A stretch of DNA of 64,000 bases from Prevotella sp. UBA6994 (GTDB lineage Bacteria; Bacteroidota; Bacteroidia; Bacteroidales; Bacteroidaceae). Location: contig DJXW01000029.1 of assembly GCA_002449845.1 (NCBI GenBank), positions 1 to 64,000 of the forward strand, in the 5' to 3' direction. Positions 53,005 to 63,398 of the stretch are shown piece by piece. A program made the translations under genes and the position numbers. Position 1 is the first letter of the stretch; each line of letters opens with the position of its first letter. The notes beneath the pieces are model-generated. The model saw only the letters and a program-made list of their open reading frames with translations. It was not told the origin of the DNA and made no database searches.

Positions 53005-54044
53005 TAGATCAAAAATATATTATAAACAAGGAAGAGAGTTTATTAAACGCTCTTTCCAAAATCAACGACATTGGTACTGGACCATTAGTGCTTTTTGTGA
53101 TAGATGAGGAGCAACGTATGGTCGGCACACTCACCGATGGTGATTCGCGTCGTGCTTTAATAGCCGGAACATCTGTTAACGACAGGGCAGAGAAAGTGAT
53201 GCATCGCAATTTCAACTTTATGACTGTCGATAACATTACAAACGTGAATGAGATCAAGCGTCAGAAGGAATTAAAAATGAAGCTGATTCCAGTACTTGAT
53301 GCAAATCACCATATTGTTGACATTATTGACTTGGAGCGATTCAAGACCCGCTTACCTGTCGATGCTGTTCTTATGGCTGGTGGAAAAGGAGAACGTTTGC
53401 GCCCATTGACAGAAAAAACACCTAAGCCATTATTGCCGGTAGGCGATAAAGCTATTATTGATCACAATATTGACCGACTCATTTCTTATGGAATCCAGCA
53501 CATCAATGTGACAGTCAACTACCTAAAGGAACAAATTGAAGATCACTACCAAAAACCACGCAATGGTGTTAAGGTACAAACGGTACGTGAACCGAAGTTC
53601 TTAGGAACTATAGGTAGTGTAAAGTTTGTCGAGTCATTCTATAATGATACTGTGTTGGTTATGAACAGTGATCTGTTCACCAATATTGATTATGAAGATT
53701 TTTTCCTCCATTTTCAGGAGCACAATGCGGAGATGTCTGTTGCGGCAGTTCCTTATAATGTCAGTATTCCTTATGGTATTCTCGATCTTGATGGCCGTAT
53801 CATCAAAGGATTGTTGGAGAAACCGAAATATAATTATTATGCCAATGCAGGAATATACCTTATTAAGCGTCGTGCTTTGGATGAGATTCCAGACGGAGAG
53901 TTTTTCAATGCAACAGATTTGGTAGAGAAACTTATTTCCGAAGGTAAGAAAGTTATCCGTTATCCACTCAATGGAACCTGGATTGACATCGGCAATCCAC
54001 AGGAGTATAAAAAAGCGCAAGATTTGGTTAAGCACTTATTGTAA
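53001..54044 (+). CDS. ptmE: PtmE-like nucleotidyltransferase with CBS domains
   Basis: Two-part protein. Residues ~1-115 form a CBS-pair-like regulatory region (ALSKINDIGTGPLVLFVIDEEQRMVGTLTDGDSRRAL). Residues ~120-347 form a sugar nucleotidyltransferase (DAVLMAGGKGERLRPLTEKTPKPLLPVGDKAII). In Campylobacter, PtmE is the GlcN-1-phosphate guanylyltransferase that feeds a GDP-linked legionaminic route. A homologue here suggests that route. The start at 53001 gives 347 residues and the 4-bp overlap with legF. A reading from 52962 lies inside legF and is rejected. Confidence 0.85.
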   Translation: MIDQKYIINKEESLLNALSKINDIGTGPLVLFVIDEEQRMVGTLTDGDSRRALIAGTSVNDRAEKVMHRNFNFMTVDNITNVNEIKRQKELKMKLIPVLDANHHIVDIIDLERFKTRLPVDAVLMAGGKGERLRPLTEKTPKPLLPVGDKAIIDHNIDRLISYGIQHINVTVNYLKEQIEDHYQKPRNGVKVQTVREPKFLGTIGSVKFVESFYNDTVLVMNSDLFTNIDYEDFFLHFQEHNAEMSVAAVPYNVSIPYGILDLDGRIIKGLLEKPKYNYYANAGIYLIKRRALDEIPDGEFFNATDLVEKLISEGKKVIRYPLNGTWIDIGNPQEYKKAQDLVKHLL

Positions 54045-54055
54045 TAGAGGTTAGG

Positions 54056-55513
54056 ATGGAAAACCAATCATTGAAAGACAAAACCGTAAAAGGTGTAACA
54101 TGGAACGGAATTAGCAACATAATTTCGACTGGAGTATCATTTTTAGTGGGTATTGTGTTAGCCAGGCTTTTGTCTCCAGACGATTATGGGCTCATTGGAA
54201 TTATTACTATCTTTACTGCCATCTGTGACACCATAATAAATGCTGGATTCAGTTCTGCTCTCATTCGAAAAAAAGATGCGACAGAAGATGATTTTTGTAC
54301 TGTATTTATTGTAAATCTGAGTATCAGCCTCTTACTTTATTTTATTCTCTTCGTTAGTGCTCCACTTATAGCCAATTTTTTTGAACGCGAAGAACTGGTC
54401 TCTCTAACTCGAGTGGCAACAATCAGTTTGATTATCGGAGCATTGGCTATTGTACAAAATACAAGACTCACTAAACAAATTGATTTTAAGACCCAAGCAA
54501 TAATAACACTTAGTACCTATCTTTGCAGTGGAATTACAGGTATTACTTTGGCTTTTATAGGGGCTGGAGTTTGGGCACTTGTGATACAAAACCTTTTAGC
54601 TCAACTTTTACGAACGATACTTCTATGGTATTACAACAAATGGATTCCTAAGCTTCGTTTCTCTTCAGCAAGTTTTCATGAATTATTTGGATTTGGTTGG
54701 AAAATGATGCTTAGTGGTCTATTAAACGCATTATGGGGTGATTTAACAAAGATTATTGTGAGTAAATTCTATAGTCCTGCTACATTGGGACAATATACCC
54801 GATCTGGGCAATTTGCATCTTTACTTTCTGGAACACTCACATCAATCATCCAACGAGTTACTTTTCCTGTACTAAGCAACATTCAAGACAACAAGGAACG
54901 AATGGTTGCTGCATATAGAAGAATAATAAGGATGACCATGTTTGTTACAGTTCCCTCTATGTTTTTCTTAGGTGCAATTTCCGAACCCTTTATTTATTGT
55001 CTTATTGGTTCAAAATGGCATGATGCAGCCACTTACTTGCCTTTGGTTTGTATTTATAGTACAACTTACCCTTTACATGCCATTAACCTAAACATGCTAA
55101 TGGTTCAAGGAAGAAGTGACCTTTTCCTTGGGTTAGAAATAGTCAAAAAAATCATTGCATTGGGACCATTATTCGTTGGTGCATTTATAGGCATCATACC
55201 TATGCTTTATGCAAATCTAATATCTATGATTATTGCTTTTTTCCTTAACTCTTATTATTCAGGAAAGTTGTTAAATTATAGTTCATGGAATCAAATTATG
55301 GATGTTGCACCTTTTTACGGACTTGCGATTATTATGGCTATACCTATATATTTCATCAAATTCTTGCCTTTCACTTATTGGCTCATTCTTCCTGTACAAT
55401 TAATCACAGGAATAGTCTTGTTCTTTTTGATTTGTGAAAGCAAGAAAATAGAAGAATACAAAGAATATAAATCTATTGTTTCTCCTTTTTTTAAAAAAAT
55501 ACTGCATAAATGA
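54056..55513 (+). CDS. wzx: polysaccharide flippase, Wzx/MATE-like
   Basis: Integral membrane protein of 485 residues with about 12-14 helices. The N-terminus (GVTWNGISNIISTGVSFLVGIVLARLLSPDDYGLIGI) and GFSSALIRKKDATEDDFCTVF are characteristic of the WzxC-type oligosaccharide flippase family. Flips lipid-linked repeat units across the inner membrane. Ends overlapping the next glycosyltransferase by 4 bp. Confidence 0.88.
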   Translation: MENQSLKDKTVKGVTWNGISNIISTGVSFLVGIVLARLLSPDDYGLIGIITIFTAICDTIINAGFSSALIRKKDATEDDFCTVFIVNLSISLLLYFILFVSAPLIANFFEREELVSLTRVATISLIIGALAIVQNTRLTKQIDFKTQAIITLSTYLCSGITGITLAFIGAGVWALVIQNLLAQLLRTILLWYYNKWIPKLRFSSASFHELFGFGWKMMLSGLLNALWGDLTKIIVSKFYSPATLGQYTRSGQFASLLSGTLTSIIQRVTFPVLSNIQDNKERMVAAYRRIIRMTMFVTVPSMFFLGAISEPFIYCLIGSKWHDAATYLPLVCIYSTTYPLHAINLNMLMVQGRSDLFLGLEIVKKIIALGPLFVGAFIGIIPMLYANLISMIIAFFLNSYYSGKLLNYSSWNQIMDVAPFYGLAIIMAIPIYFIKFLPFTYWLILPVQLITGIVLFFLICESKKIEEYKEYKSIVSPFFKKILHK

Positions 55514-56556
55514 TGACGTCAAACAAATTTATGGTGCGTACTATTTGCTCCACTTTCAATCAAGCCTCTTTAATTGTGGATGCCATGAACGGATTCACGA
55601 TGCAGCGAACATCCTTCCCCTTTTTGAGTGTTATTATGGATGATGCTTCTTTTGATGGAGAACCTAAGGTAATTGAACATTATCTTGAAGAGAATTTCGA
55701 GTTGACTAATAATAATTTTACGACCATAAAGGAAACTGATGATTACCGTCTTTATTTTACACGTCACAAAACTAATCATAATTGCTTTTTTTTAGTACTC
55801 TTATTGAAATATAACCATCAATCTATTAAGAAGTCCAAGGGCTCCTATATTGAAGAATGGTTAAATTCTAAATATGTCGCATATTGTGAAGGAGATGATT
55901 ATTGGACTGACCCTGCAAAATTACAAATGCAGGTTGACTTCTTGGAACAACATCCCGACTACACCATGTGTTGGCATGATGCCAAAAAGTTAGACATGAA
56001 TAGTGGTAATATTTGTGGAAATCATCGTAGATATACTAAAGATACAACTTGCCCAACTGAAGATATTATACTTCAAGGCGGAGGCTTTTGTCCAACAGCA
56101 TCCATAGTTTATAGAGATGACATACGCAAACAAGCTCCCCCCTATTTGTTTCAGCAGCATATAGTTGACTACCCATTACAGCTATATATGGCGTTTAAAG
56201 GAAAAGTGCGGTATATTGATCGCTCAATGAGTGTCTATAGAATAAATGTTAAAGGCTCTTGGACTTTAACAATTGCAAATAATCGGGATATTGAGGAAAG
56301 ACGGAAATTATGGTCAAGTACAATTAAAATATTTGATGATTTCAACAAATACTCCAATTATAAATATGATAAATTGTTTAAACAACGTAAATATATATAT
56401 TTGTTTTATGAAGCATTTGCTTTAGGTGATTATTCTCTGGCACGAAAATATTGGTACAAATGCAACATTTTCTCACGTCCCTGGTCTTTAGGTCTTATTC
56501 TTCCTATTCATGGAATGGGATCTGTAGCAGACTTTATTAAGAAACACGCTATATAA
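55510..56556 (+). CDS. glycosyltransferase family 2
   Basis: GT-A transferase: TICSTFNQASLIVDAMNGF at the N-terminus, DDASFDGEP, and the acidic YCEGDDYWTDPAKLQMQVDFLEQHPD, a block frequent in Bacteroidetes GT2 enzymes. 348 residues. Overlaps the flippase gene by 4 bp. Donor sugar unknown. Confidence 0.85.
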   Translation: MMTSNKFMVRTICSTFNQASLIVDAMNGFTMQRTSFPFLSVIMDDASFDGEPKVIEHYLEENFELTNNNFTTIKETDDYRLYFTRHKTNHNCFFLVLLLKYNHQSIKKSKGSYIEEWLNSKYVAYCEGDDYWTDPAKLQMQVDFLEQHPDYTMCWHDAKKLDMNSGNICGNHRRYTKDTTCPTEDIILQGGGFCPTASIVYRDDIRKQAPPYLFQQHIVDYPLQLYMAFKGKVRYIDRSMSVYRINVKGSWTLTIANNRDIEERRKLWSSTIKIFDDFNKYSNYKYDKLFKQRKYIYLFYEAFALGDYSLARKYWYKCNIFSRPWSLGLILPIHGMGSVADFIKKHAI

Positions 56557-56627
56557 AGTTTTCATAAAAACAACTTTTGTATTTTCCTTAAATTATTACA
56601 TCTCAACATTAACACCGTCCCTTTAAT

Positions 56628-57623
56628 ATGAATGATCTGATTTCAATAATCATACCCGTATACAACACTGGCGTTTTTTTAGAAAAGTGTATTACGAGTA
56701 TAGCCAATCAAACTTATACAAATATTGAAATCATCATAGTGGATGATGGTTCTATCGACGAATTTACGTTAAAGAAATGTTCAGAAATAAAAGATAAATA
56801 TTCGAATGTTGTTTTAATTCATCAGTCTAATAGAGGATCTGCAAGTGCGAGGAACCATGGCATTCAAGTTGCTAAAGGCAAATACATTGGTTTTGTAGAC
56901 AGTGATGACAATGTCGACCCTAAAATGTATTCAGAACTACTTTCTATGATAAAAAAAGACCAAGTAAATGTTGCTATCTGTGGTCTTGCCACTTATAGCA
57001 ATAATGGAGTGACTTATAATGACAAATCATTAGAATCACGTTGCTATGAACAACCCGAACTGATGCATCATTTCTTATTGGGTCATTGGCATAGTTCATG
57101 CACAAACCTTTACTCAAAAGAACTTTTTAAGGACATATCCTTTCCAGAAAAAGAGGTCAATGAAGATTATATGCTCAATTACTGGATTTTTAAGACCCAA
57201 AAAAAAATAAGTTTTACCAATAATCCATACTATCATTATATCAGACGCAAGAACAGCAATACATCTTCGCCAAAGACATTACGTTTTTTAGATTGGATTA
57301 AACATACTAAACTGGTGCTATCTGAAATGTCTCAAATTCCAACATTAAAAATGGAAGCTGAATATCAATATATTTATTCCAACATTGTTTTAGGGAATAG
57401 TTCTCTGTTGACATTATGCAAAATAAAGTCTGATGAGGCAGAACAACTTTATGAAATAGTTTCTGCCAACTTGGCATCATCCAAGAAGATGCTTTATAAC
57501 AATAAGTTTTTATCGATGAAGTATCGTTTCATGGGGATGATGATGGCCGAATGCCATACTTTATATAAACTTTGTGTCCTCAGTTCTTACAAAATGAAAT
57601 ATCATATATGGAAAAAGGATTAG
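56628..57623 (+). CDS. glycosyltransferase family 2
   Basis: 331-residue GT-A enzyme: ISIIIPVYNTGVFLEKCITSI, EIIIVDDGSIDEFT, and FVDSDDNVDPKMYSEL with the DxD-type motif. C-terminal helices are probably membrane-peripheral. A 71-bp AT-rich gap precedes it. Its end overlaps the next gene by 16 bp. Confidence 0.88.
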   Translation: MNDLISIIIPVYNTGVFLEKCITSIANQTYTNIEIIIVDDGSIDEFTLKKCSEIKDKYSNVVLIHQSNRGSASARNHGIQVAKGKYIGFVDSDDNVDPKMYSELLSMIKKDQVNVAICGLATYSNNGVTYNDKSLESRCYEQPELMHHFLLGHWHSSCTNLYSKELFKDISFPEKEVNEDYMLNYWIFKTQKKISFTNNPYYHYIRRKNSNTSSPKTLRFLDWIKHTKLVLSEMSQIPTLKMEAEYQYIYSNIVLGNSSLLTLCKIKSDEAEQLYEIVSANLASSKKMLYNNKFLSMKYRFMGMMMAECHTLYKLCVLSSYKMKYHIWKKD

Positions 57624-58639
57624 TATCAATTATAATAGGTGTTCACAATGAGAAAGAAGAACACTTAAGAATGGCTTTTAATAGCCTATTTAACCAATCA
57701 TATCAAAACATTGAGATCATTGTCATTGATGATGATTCTGATGATAATTGTAAGTCTGTTTTAAACGACATATGCAATGGAATAAAAAACATAACCATTG
57801 TACACAACAAAACAAACTTGGGCTTGACAAAGTCACTAAATATTGGCCTTCAAATGGCTAAAGGAGAGTTTATTGCACGTATGGATGCAGATGATTATTC
57901 CACCTACAACCGAATAGAAAAACAAGTAGATTATTTAAAATCACACCAAGATATTGATATAATAGGTACTGGTGTTATCTCTTTCGGAGATCGTAATATC
58001 TTTATGAGTCCAGCTTATGGCTTATCAAAAGACGATGCAGATATTATGTTATTCTTTTCCAGTACATTATGCCATCCCTCTGTCATGATACGAAAGTGTT
58101 TTTTAGAACGTCATCATTTATCCTACGATGAAAATGTCAAAAAAGCCCAGGATTATGACCTTTGGGAACGTTCCAGCATTTATGGGAAATTAGCCGTAAC
58201 GAAAGACGTCCTTTTATATTATAGAATTCATGCGAACCAAATTACATCATTAAAAAACAAGGAACAAATTAAAGCTGCTGATATCATTCGTAAAAGAAGA
58301 TTATCAAGAATCGGCATTAATCCAACCGACAAAGAATATCATTATCACGAACTCCTTTCTTCCGGTGTTGACTCATCCATTACAACTCATGAAATGGAAG
58401 AGTGGATAAAGAAGCTTCTAGAAGGAAACAAAGAGAAGAATCTTGTTAATGGAAAAAGGTTTCAACATGATTTAAGAACGAGACTATTGCTTTTCAAATT
58501 ACGAAACAAGAAAAGGATAAATTTGGCAGAAATACCTTTACTTGCAGCCATTGTATATTCAAGAATTGGCATTAAAATTAAGATTATAGCAAATAAAAAG
58601 ATTATAAAAGCAATGCAACATCAATCAATAACAAAATGA
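57608..58639 (+). CDS. glycosyltransferase family 2
   Basis: 343-residue GT-A enzyme: LVSIIIGVHNEKEEHLRMAF, EIIVIDDDSDDN, and ARMDADDYSTYNRIEKQVDYL. The start at 57608 puts the conserved strand at residue 4. An earlier reading at 57572 would add an unconserved tail within the previous gene. Overlaps the TupA-like gene by 4 bp. Confidence 0.87.
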   Translation: MEKGLVSIIIGVHNEKEEHLRMAFNSLFNQSYQNIEIIVIDDDSDDNCKSVLNDICNGIKNITIVHNKTNLGLTKSLNIGLQMAKGEFIARMDADDYSTYNRIEKQVDYLKSHQDIDIIGTGVISFGDRNIFMSPAYGLSKDDADIMLFFSSTLCHPSVMIRKCFLERHHLSYDENVKKAQDYDLWERSSIYGKLAVTKDVLLYYRIHANQITSLKNKEQIKAADIIRKRRLSRIGINPTDKEYHYHELLSSGVDSSITTHEMEEWIKKLLEGNKEKNLVNGKRFQHDLRTRLLLFKLRNKKRINLAEIPLLAAIVYSRIGIKIKIIANKKIIKAMQHQSITK

Positions 58640-59535
58640 AAAATAAGACAGTCTTAAATATATTTGAATGGATAGAATACTACAAGCGCCATTTTGTCAA
58701 TCCTGAGAAATACATACCTCGTATGTTCTACGAAAGGATAGGCTACAAATTGAATCTTCAAAATCCAAAAACATTCAGCGAAAAACTTCAATGGATGAAA
58801 CTCTATGATCATAATCCGTTGTACACGACACTTGTAGACAAATATGAAGTAAAAAAATATGTTGCTAATAAAATAGGTTCTCAATATATTATTCCTACAT
58901 TAGAGGTATGGGACAATGTTGTAGACATTGACTTCAACAGTCTTCCAAATCAGTTTGTCTTAAAATGCACTCATGATAGTGGAGGACTTGTTATATGTAA
59001 AGACAAGTCAAAACTTGACATCAAAAAAGCAAAAAAAATCCTTCGAAAAAGTATGAACCGCAATTTTTATTATATGGGGTTTGAATGGCCATACAAGAAT
59101 GTCAAACCGAGGATTATTGCTGAAAAATATATGGAGGACACAAAGACTAAGGAATTACGTGACTACAAGTTTTTCTGTTTTAATGGTGAAGTTAAAGCTC
59201 TTTTTATTGCAACAGAAAGACAAAAAGAAGGCGAGGATGTCAAATTTGATTTCTTTGATGTGGATTTCAATCATTTACCTTTCAAACAAGGACATGAAAA
59301 TGCACGTATTCTACCAGAGAAGCCACTACGTTTTAATGACATGAAACATCTTGCCACAATTTTGTCTAAAGGACTACCTCAAGTTAGGGTAGATTTTTAC
59401 GAGGTGGATGGCAATATCTATTTCGGAGAAATGACGTTCTTTCATCATGGTGGTTGGACAAGATTCGAACCCAGTGAATGGGATACCATATTTGGAAAAT
59501 GGATAACTCTCCCTATCAAAGAAAGTAACCATTAA
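58636..59535 (+). CDS. TupA-like ATP-grasp protein
   Basis: 299-residue ATP-grasp fold protein of the TupA-like family found in teichuronopeptide and polysaccharide loci. The N-terminus (RMFYERIGYKLNLQNPKTFSEKLQWMKLYD) and FVLKCTHDSGGLVICKDKS are family hallmarks. VRVDFYEVDGNIYFGEMTFFHHGG holds the metal ligands. Predicted to ligate an amino acid to a uronic-acid carboxyl. That fits with the GlcA/GalA nucleotides encoded at 27153-31578, but is inference. Confidence 0.85.
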   Translation: MKNKTVLNIFEWIEYYKRHFVNPEKYIPRMFYERIGYKLNLQNPKTFSEKLQWMKLYDHNPLYTTLVDKYEVKKYVANKIGSQYIIPTLEVWDNVVDIDFNSLPNQFVLKCTHDSGGLVICKDKSKLDIKKAKKILRKSMNRNFYYMGFEWPYKNVKPRIIAEKYMEDTKTKELRDYKFFCFNGEVKALFIATERQKEGEDVKFDFFDVDFNHLPFKQGHENARILPEKPLRFNDMKHLATILSKGLPQVRVDFYEVDGNIYFGEMTFFHHGGWTRFEPSEWDTIFGKWITLPIKESNH

Positions 59536-59543
59536 CTATAAAA

Positions 59544-60773
59544 ATGGAAAAAAAAAGAATTTTCATTTCTATCCACTACATGGAACTCGGTGGAGCAGAA
59601 ATAAGTTTGATTGGTTTGTTGCAAGCTATTGACTACTCACATTATGACATAGATTTATTCATTCATTCACATCGAGGAGAATTATTAAATTATATTCCAA
59701 AAGAAGTAAATTTACTACCAGAAATCGTGGAATATACACAAATTGAGTGCCCGATGATGGACACTCTTATGAATGGTTTTTGGGGGATATTATTTGGACG
59801 TTTAAAAGCGAAGTGGTTACATCATAAATTTCTTAAAAATAGGGATAAAAATGAGAGTGCAGCTGGGCTACAATATGTTGCGAAATGTATTTCTCCATTT
59901 TTACCATCACTATATAAATTTGGGAAATATGATTTGGCAATTAGCTTTCTAACCCCTCATAATTATGTTTTAGATAAAGTTCTTGCAAAGAAAAAAATAT
60001 GTTGGATTCACACGGACTATACAAAGGTTATCATAAACGTAGACGAAGAATTTCCCACTTGGAGTGCATACGATAACATCATATCTATTTCTCCTGATGT
60101 TACAAAATCTTTCCTTCAAATTTTCCCAACTTTAAAGCACAAAATCATCGAAATAGGAAACATTCTTTCTCCCAATTTTGTACGTAATCGGGCTGAAGAA
60201 TTTGATGCACATATGGAATTGAAATCAAGAAAAAAAGATATTAATTATATTACAATATTGAGTATAGGAAGGTTCTCTTATCCAAAAAACTTTGATAACA
60301 TCCCTGACATCTGCCGAAGAATCAATTCTATGATTAAAATTCAGAATTCTAAATTGAAAGTGCATTGGTTTCTAATTGGTTATGGAAGCGACGAACAACT
60401 AATCCGATACAGTATTCACGAGGCAGACATGGAAGACGATGTCATTATTCTTGGAAAAAAGTCAAATCCTTATCCATATATTAAAGCATGTGATATATAT
60501 GTACAACCCTCACGCTACGAGGGAAATTCCGTTACGGTGCGTGAGGCTCAAATGCTATATAAGCCCGTTGTAGTAACTGATTACCCTACAGCTAAGAGTC
60601 AAATTCAAAACGGCTTAGATGGGCTCATTGTTCCGATGGACAATGAGGGCTGCGCTCATGGAATAGCTGATTTTATAGCTAACATAAGCCTTCGAGAAAA
60701 GATTAAAAAGTATCTCAAAACCCATGACTATGGGAATGTTATGGAAATTGAAAAATTATATCAATTGATATGA
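59544..60773 (+). CDS. glycosyltransferase family 4-like (GT-B)
   Basis: 409-residue GT-B enzyme: ISIHYMELGGAEISLIGLLQAI at the N-terminus, ICWIHTDYTKV in the acceptor half, and the donor-site signature VQPSRYEGNSVTVREAQMLYKPVVVTDYP. The E-x7-E-type motif is present as EGNSVTVREA. 8 bp after the ATP-grasp gene. The stop overlaps the next start (ATGA). Confidence 0.87.
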   Translation: MEKKRIFISIHYMELGGAEISLIGLLQAIDYSHYDIDLFIHSHRGELLNYIPKEVNLLPEIVEYTQIECPMMDTLMNGFWGILFGRLKAKWLHHKFLKNRDKNESAAGLQYVAKCISPFLPSLYKFGKYDLAISFLTPHNYVLDKVLAKKKICWIHTDYTKVIINVDEEFPTWSAYDNIISISPDVTKSFLQIFPTLKHKIIEIGNILSPNFVRNRAEEFDAHMELKSRKKDINYITILSIGRFSYPKNFDNIPDICRRINSMIKIQNSKLKVHWFLIGYGSDEQLIRYSIHEADMEDDVIILGKKSNPYPYIKACDIYVQPSRYEGNSVTVREAQMLYKPVVVTDYPTAKSQIQNGLDGLIVPMDNEGCAHGIADFIANISLREKIKKYLKTHDYGNVMEIEKLYQLI

Positions 60774-61519
60774 TTCCAAAAGTTATCCACTATTGTTGGT
60801 TTGGCAAGAGCCCTCTTCCAAAATCAGTTCAGAAATGCATTTCATCATGGAAGAAATTTTTTCCTAATTATGAAATCAAGGAATGGAACGAAGATATTTT
60901 TGATGTAAATTGTATCGCTTATACAAGTGAAGCATATAAAGCAAAAAAATATGCTTTTGTTAGTGATTATGCTCGTTATTGGATTCTATATCAATACGGA
61001 GGAATATACTTTGACACAGATGTTGAAGTCATCAAAACTTTGGATGACATCATTATAAGAGGCCCATTTATGGGAGTAGAAATTCCAAGCAAAAAAGGGA
61101 AGGTCCCTATGGTTGCTCCTGGATTGTGTCTTGGCGCAGAGGCAAATATGCCATTTTACAAACAGATATTAGATTATTATGCCACACTCCATTTCATCAA
61201 TAATGATGGAACATACAATCAAAAAACAATTGTATATTATAACACAGAATTGTTAAAAGAATTCGGACTACAAGCAACTAATGACATTCAACACATTGGA
61301 GGTATATGGATTTATCCTCAAGACTACTTTAATCCATTGGATGATTTCACAGGAAGACTAAATATTACGGAAAACACTCGGTCAATTCATTGGTATAGTA
61401 AGTCATGGAGTGAAGCGAATCTTTTTAGGATCAAGTTCAGTCGACTATCACATAGGCTCTTTGGATTAACTTTTCATCATATAAAAGATTATTTAAAGAA
61501 AAATAAAAATGTCTCCTAG
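60770..61519 (+). CDS. glycosyltransferase family 32 (capsular sugar transferase)
   Basis: 249 residues: IPKVIHYCWFGKSPLPKSVQKCISSWKKFFPNYEIKEWNED and AFVSDYARYWILYQYGGIYFDTDVEV, where DTD is the metal site. This is the DXD-containing GT32/OCH1-like family common in capsule loci. The end overlaps the polymerase gene by 11 bp. Confidence 0.9.
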   Translation: MIPKVIHYCWFGKSPLPKSVQKCISSWKKFFPNYEIKEWNEDIFDVNCIAYTSEAYKAKKYAFVSDYARYWILYQYGGIYFDTDVEVIKTLDDIIIRGPFMGVEIPSKKGKVPMVAPGLCLGAEANMPFYKQILDYYATLHFINNDGTYNQKTIVYYNTELLKEFGLQATNDIQHIGGIWIYPQDYFNPLDDFTGRLNITENTRSIHWYSKSWSEANLFRIKFSRLSHRLFGLTFHHIKDYLKKNKNVS

Positions 61520-62603
61520 TTTATATCAACCTTTATATCTCATTTTGGTAACAATAATTACTTTTGTTGTAATGAAAGATTATGCGAAATGGAAATATAG
61601 ATTTTTCATTAAGTATGATTTTTCCAAAAAAAATTATGCCATATTATTAGCATTATTTTTAACTTTCTTTATAGGTCTACGTCCTATTGATGAGAGATAT
61701 TTTGTAGATATGTTTATGTACGATTATTCATATTACTTTACTTATTATGCCGCGCCTTTTTTCTTTGATTGGAATGCTGATAATATTATCTTCGACAACC
61801 TATTTGCATGGATGGGAGCACATCAATATGAAAGCGGTGTGTTTTTTTTCATAATATCTACCATATATTTCATTTGTATGCTAATAGCTTGCCTGAAATT
61901 ATTTCCTAAAGACACCATGTTGGCGTTCATTGTATATTTAGGTGCTTTTTCTACTTTTTCATTCGGCACTAACGGCATTAAGGCTGGCGCTGCAGCATCA
62001 TTATTCTTGATTGCTTTAGCATATTATAAAAAAAGCAAAATAATCGTTATTATATTTTTACTTCTGGCATTAGGTTTTCATCATTCCATGAAAGCTCCCT
62101 TAATTGCATACGTTATCGCTTATTATTATAAAAAACCAAAAACCTATTTGTATGGATGGGTATTTTGTCTCTTACTTGCAGCAGCACATGTTACTATCTT
62201 TATGTCTATTTTTGCAGGTTATACTGACGAGCACGGTGCCTCATATTTAAAAATTCAAACTGGAGATACTGCTAAAAATGTTAGCGGATTCCGCCCTGAT
62301 TTTATATTATATAGCGCAATTCCTATTATAATAGGATATTATTTAATAACTGTAAAAAAAATCAAATCTGAAAGATTTATTTTTCTATGGTGTGTTTACA
62401 CTCTAACTAATTGTGTGTTTTTATTGTGTACCTATGGTTCTTTTATAAATCGTATTGCCTATTTGAGTTGGTTAATGATACCATTTGTTTTACTTTATCC
62501 TTTCACAAATATTAGATGGAGCAATCAGCAAGATCAATATCTGAGATATGTAGTTTTGGGACATCTTGGTTTTACTTTGTTTATGAATTTTATTTATTAT
62601 TAA
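61509..62603 (+). CDS. EpsG/Wzy-like polysaccharide polymerase
   Basis: 364-residue integral membrane protein with about ten helices. FLTFFIGLRPIDERYFVDMFMYDYSYYF near the N-terminus and TNGIKAGAAASLFLIALAYYKKSK are typical of the EpsG family of polymerases. It would join repeat units after the flippase. No other polymerase candidate lies in the window. Confidence 0.8.
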   Translation: MSPSLYQPLYLILVTIITFVVMKDYAKWKYRFFIKYDFSKKNYAILLALFLTFFIGLRPIDERYFVDMFMYDYSYYFTYYAAPFFFDWNADNIIFDNLFAWMGAHQYESGVFFFIISTIYFICMLIACLKLFPKDTMLAFIVYLGAFSTFSFGTNGIKAGAAASLFLIALAYYKKSKIIVIIFLLLALGFHHSMKAPLIAYVIAYYYKKPKTYLYGWVFCLLLAAAHVTIFMSIFAGYTDEHGASYLKIQTGDTAKNVSGFRPDFILYSAIPIIIGYYLITVKKIKSERFIFLWCVYTLTNCVFLLCTYGSFINRIAYLSWLMIPFVLLYPFTNIRWSNQQDQYLRYVVLGHLGFTLFMNFIYY

Positions 62604-62607
62604 TATT

Positions 62608-63396
62608 ATGGCAAGAATCTCAGTTCTAATGGGTATTTACAATTGTGCAATCACCTTACCTGAGGCGCTTGATTCACTATTTGCCCAAACGTACCAAGAT
62701 TTTAAAATTATTCTATGTGACGACGGTTCATCCGATAGTACTTACGCAGTAGCAAAATCTTATGCAGATAAACATGACAATATAGTTCTTATTAAGAACG
62801 AAAAAAACATGGGATTGAACTATACGCTCAACCATTGTTTGGAAAATGCCGACACTGAGTATTGTGCACGTATGGATGGTGATGACATTTCTTTACCAAC
62901 CCGCTTTGAAAAAGAAATCAACTTTCTTGACGAGCATCCCGAATTCGACATCGTGACAACTCCCATGAAACATTTTGATGAGAATGGAATATACCGTGTT
63001 GGAAAAGGAGGATTTGAACCAAAATTAACAGATTTTCCAAAATTTTCTCCATTTTGTCATGCTCCTTGTATGGTTCGGACCAAAGCTTACCAAGCTGTTG
63101 GTGGCTATACTGTAGCAGAGAACTTGCTTCGCGAAGAGGATTATCATCTTTGGATAAAGATGTATGAAAAAGGGTTTCGAGGGTATACACTTGAGGAACC
63201 ATTATATATGATGCGAGATGATCGTAATGCAGCAAAAAGACGAACATTCAAGGTTCGAAAAAACGAAGCATACGTAAAACATCTTGCAGTAAAAATGTTA
63301 GGACTTCCTTTTTACTATAATTTTTATTGCATTGTACCGTTGATAAAAGGTATTATGCCCAATTGGTTGTTTTATTTGCTGTATAAACTGAAATAA
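62608..63396 (+). CDS. glycosyltransferase family 2
   Basis: 262-residue GT-A enzyme: ISVLMGIYNCAITLPEALDSL, ILCDDGSSDST, ARMDGDDISLPTRFEKEINFLDEHPEF and LREEDYHLWIKM. The short, complete form is typical of chain-extending GT2 enzymes. 4 bp after the polymerase gene and 2 bp before the next transferase. Confidence 0.88.
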   Translation: MARISVLMGIYNCAITLPEALDSLFAQTYQDFKIILCDDGSSDSTYAVAKSYADKHDNIVLIKNEKNMGLNYTLNHCLENADTEYCARMDGDDISLPTRFEKEINFLDEHPEFDIVTTPMKHFDENGIYRVGKGGFEPKLTDFPKFSPFCHAPCMVRTKAYQAVGGYTVAENLLREEDYHLWIKMYEKGFRGYTLEEPLYMMRDDRNAAKRRTFKVRKNEAYVKHLAVKMLGLPFYYNFYCIVPLIKGIMPNWLFYLLYKLK

Positions 63397-63398
63397 AC

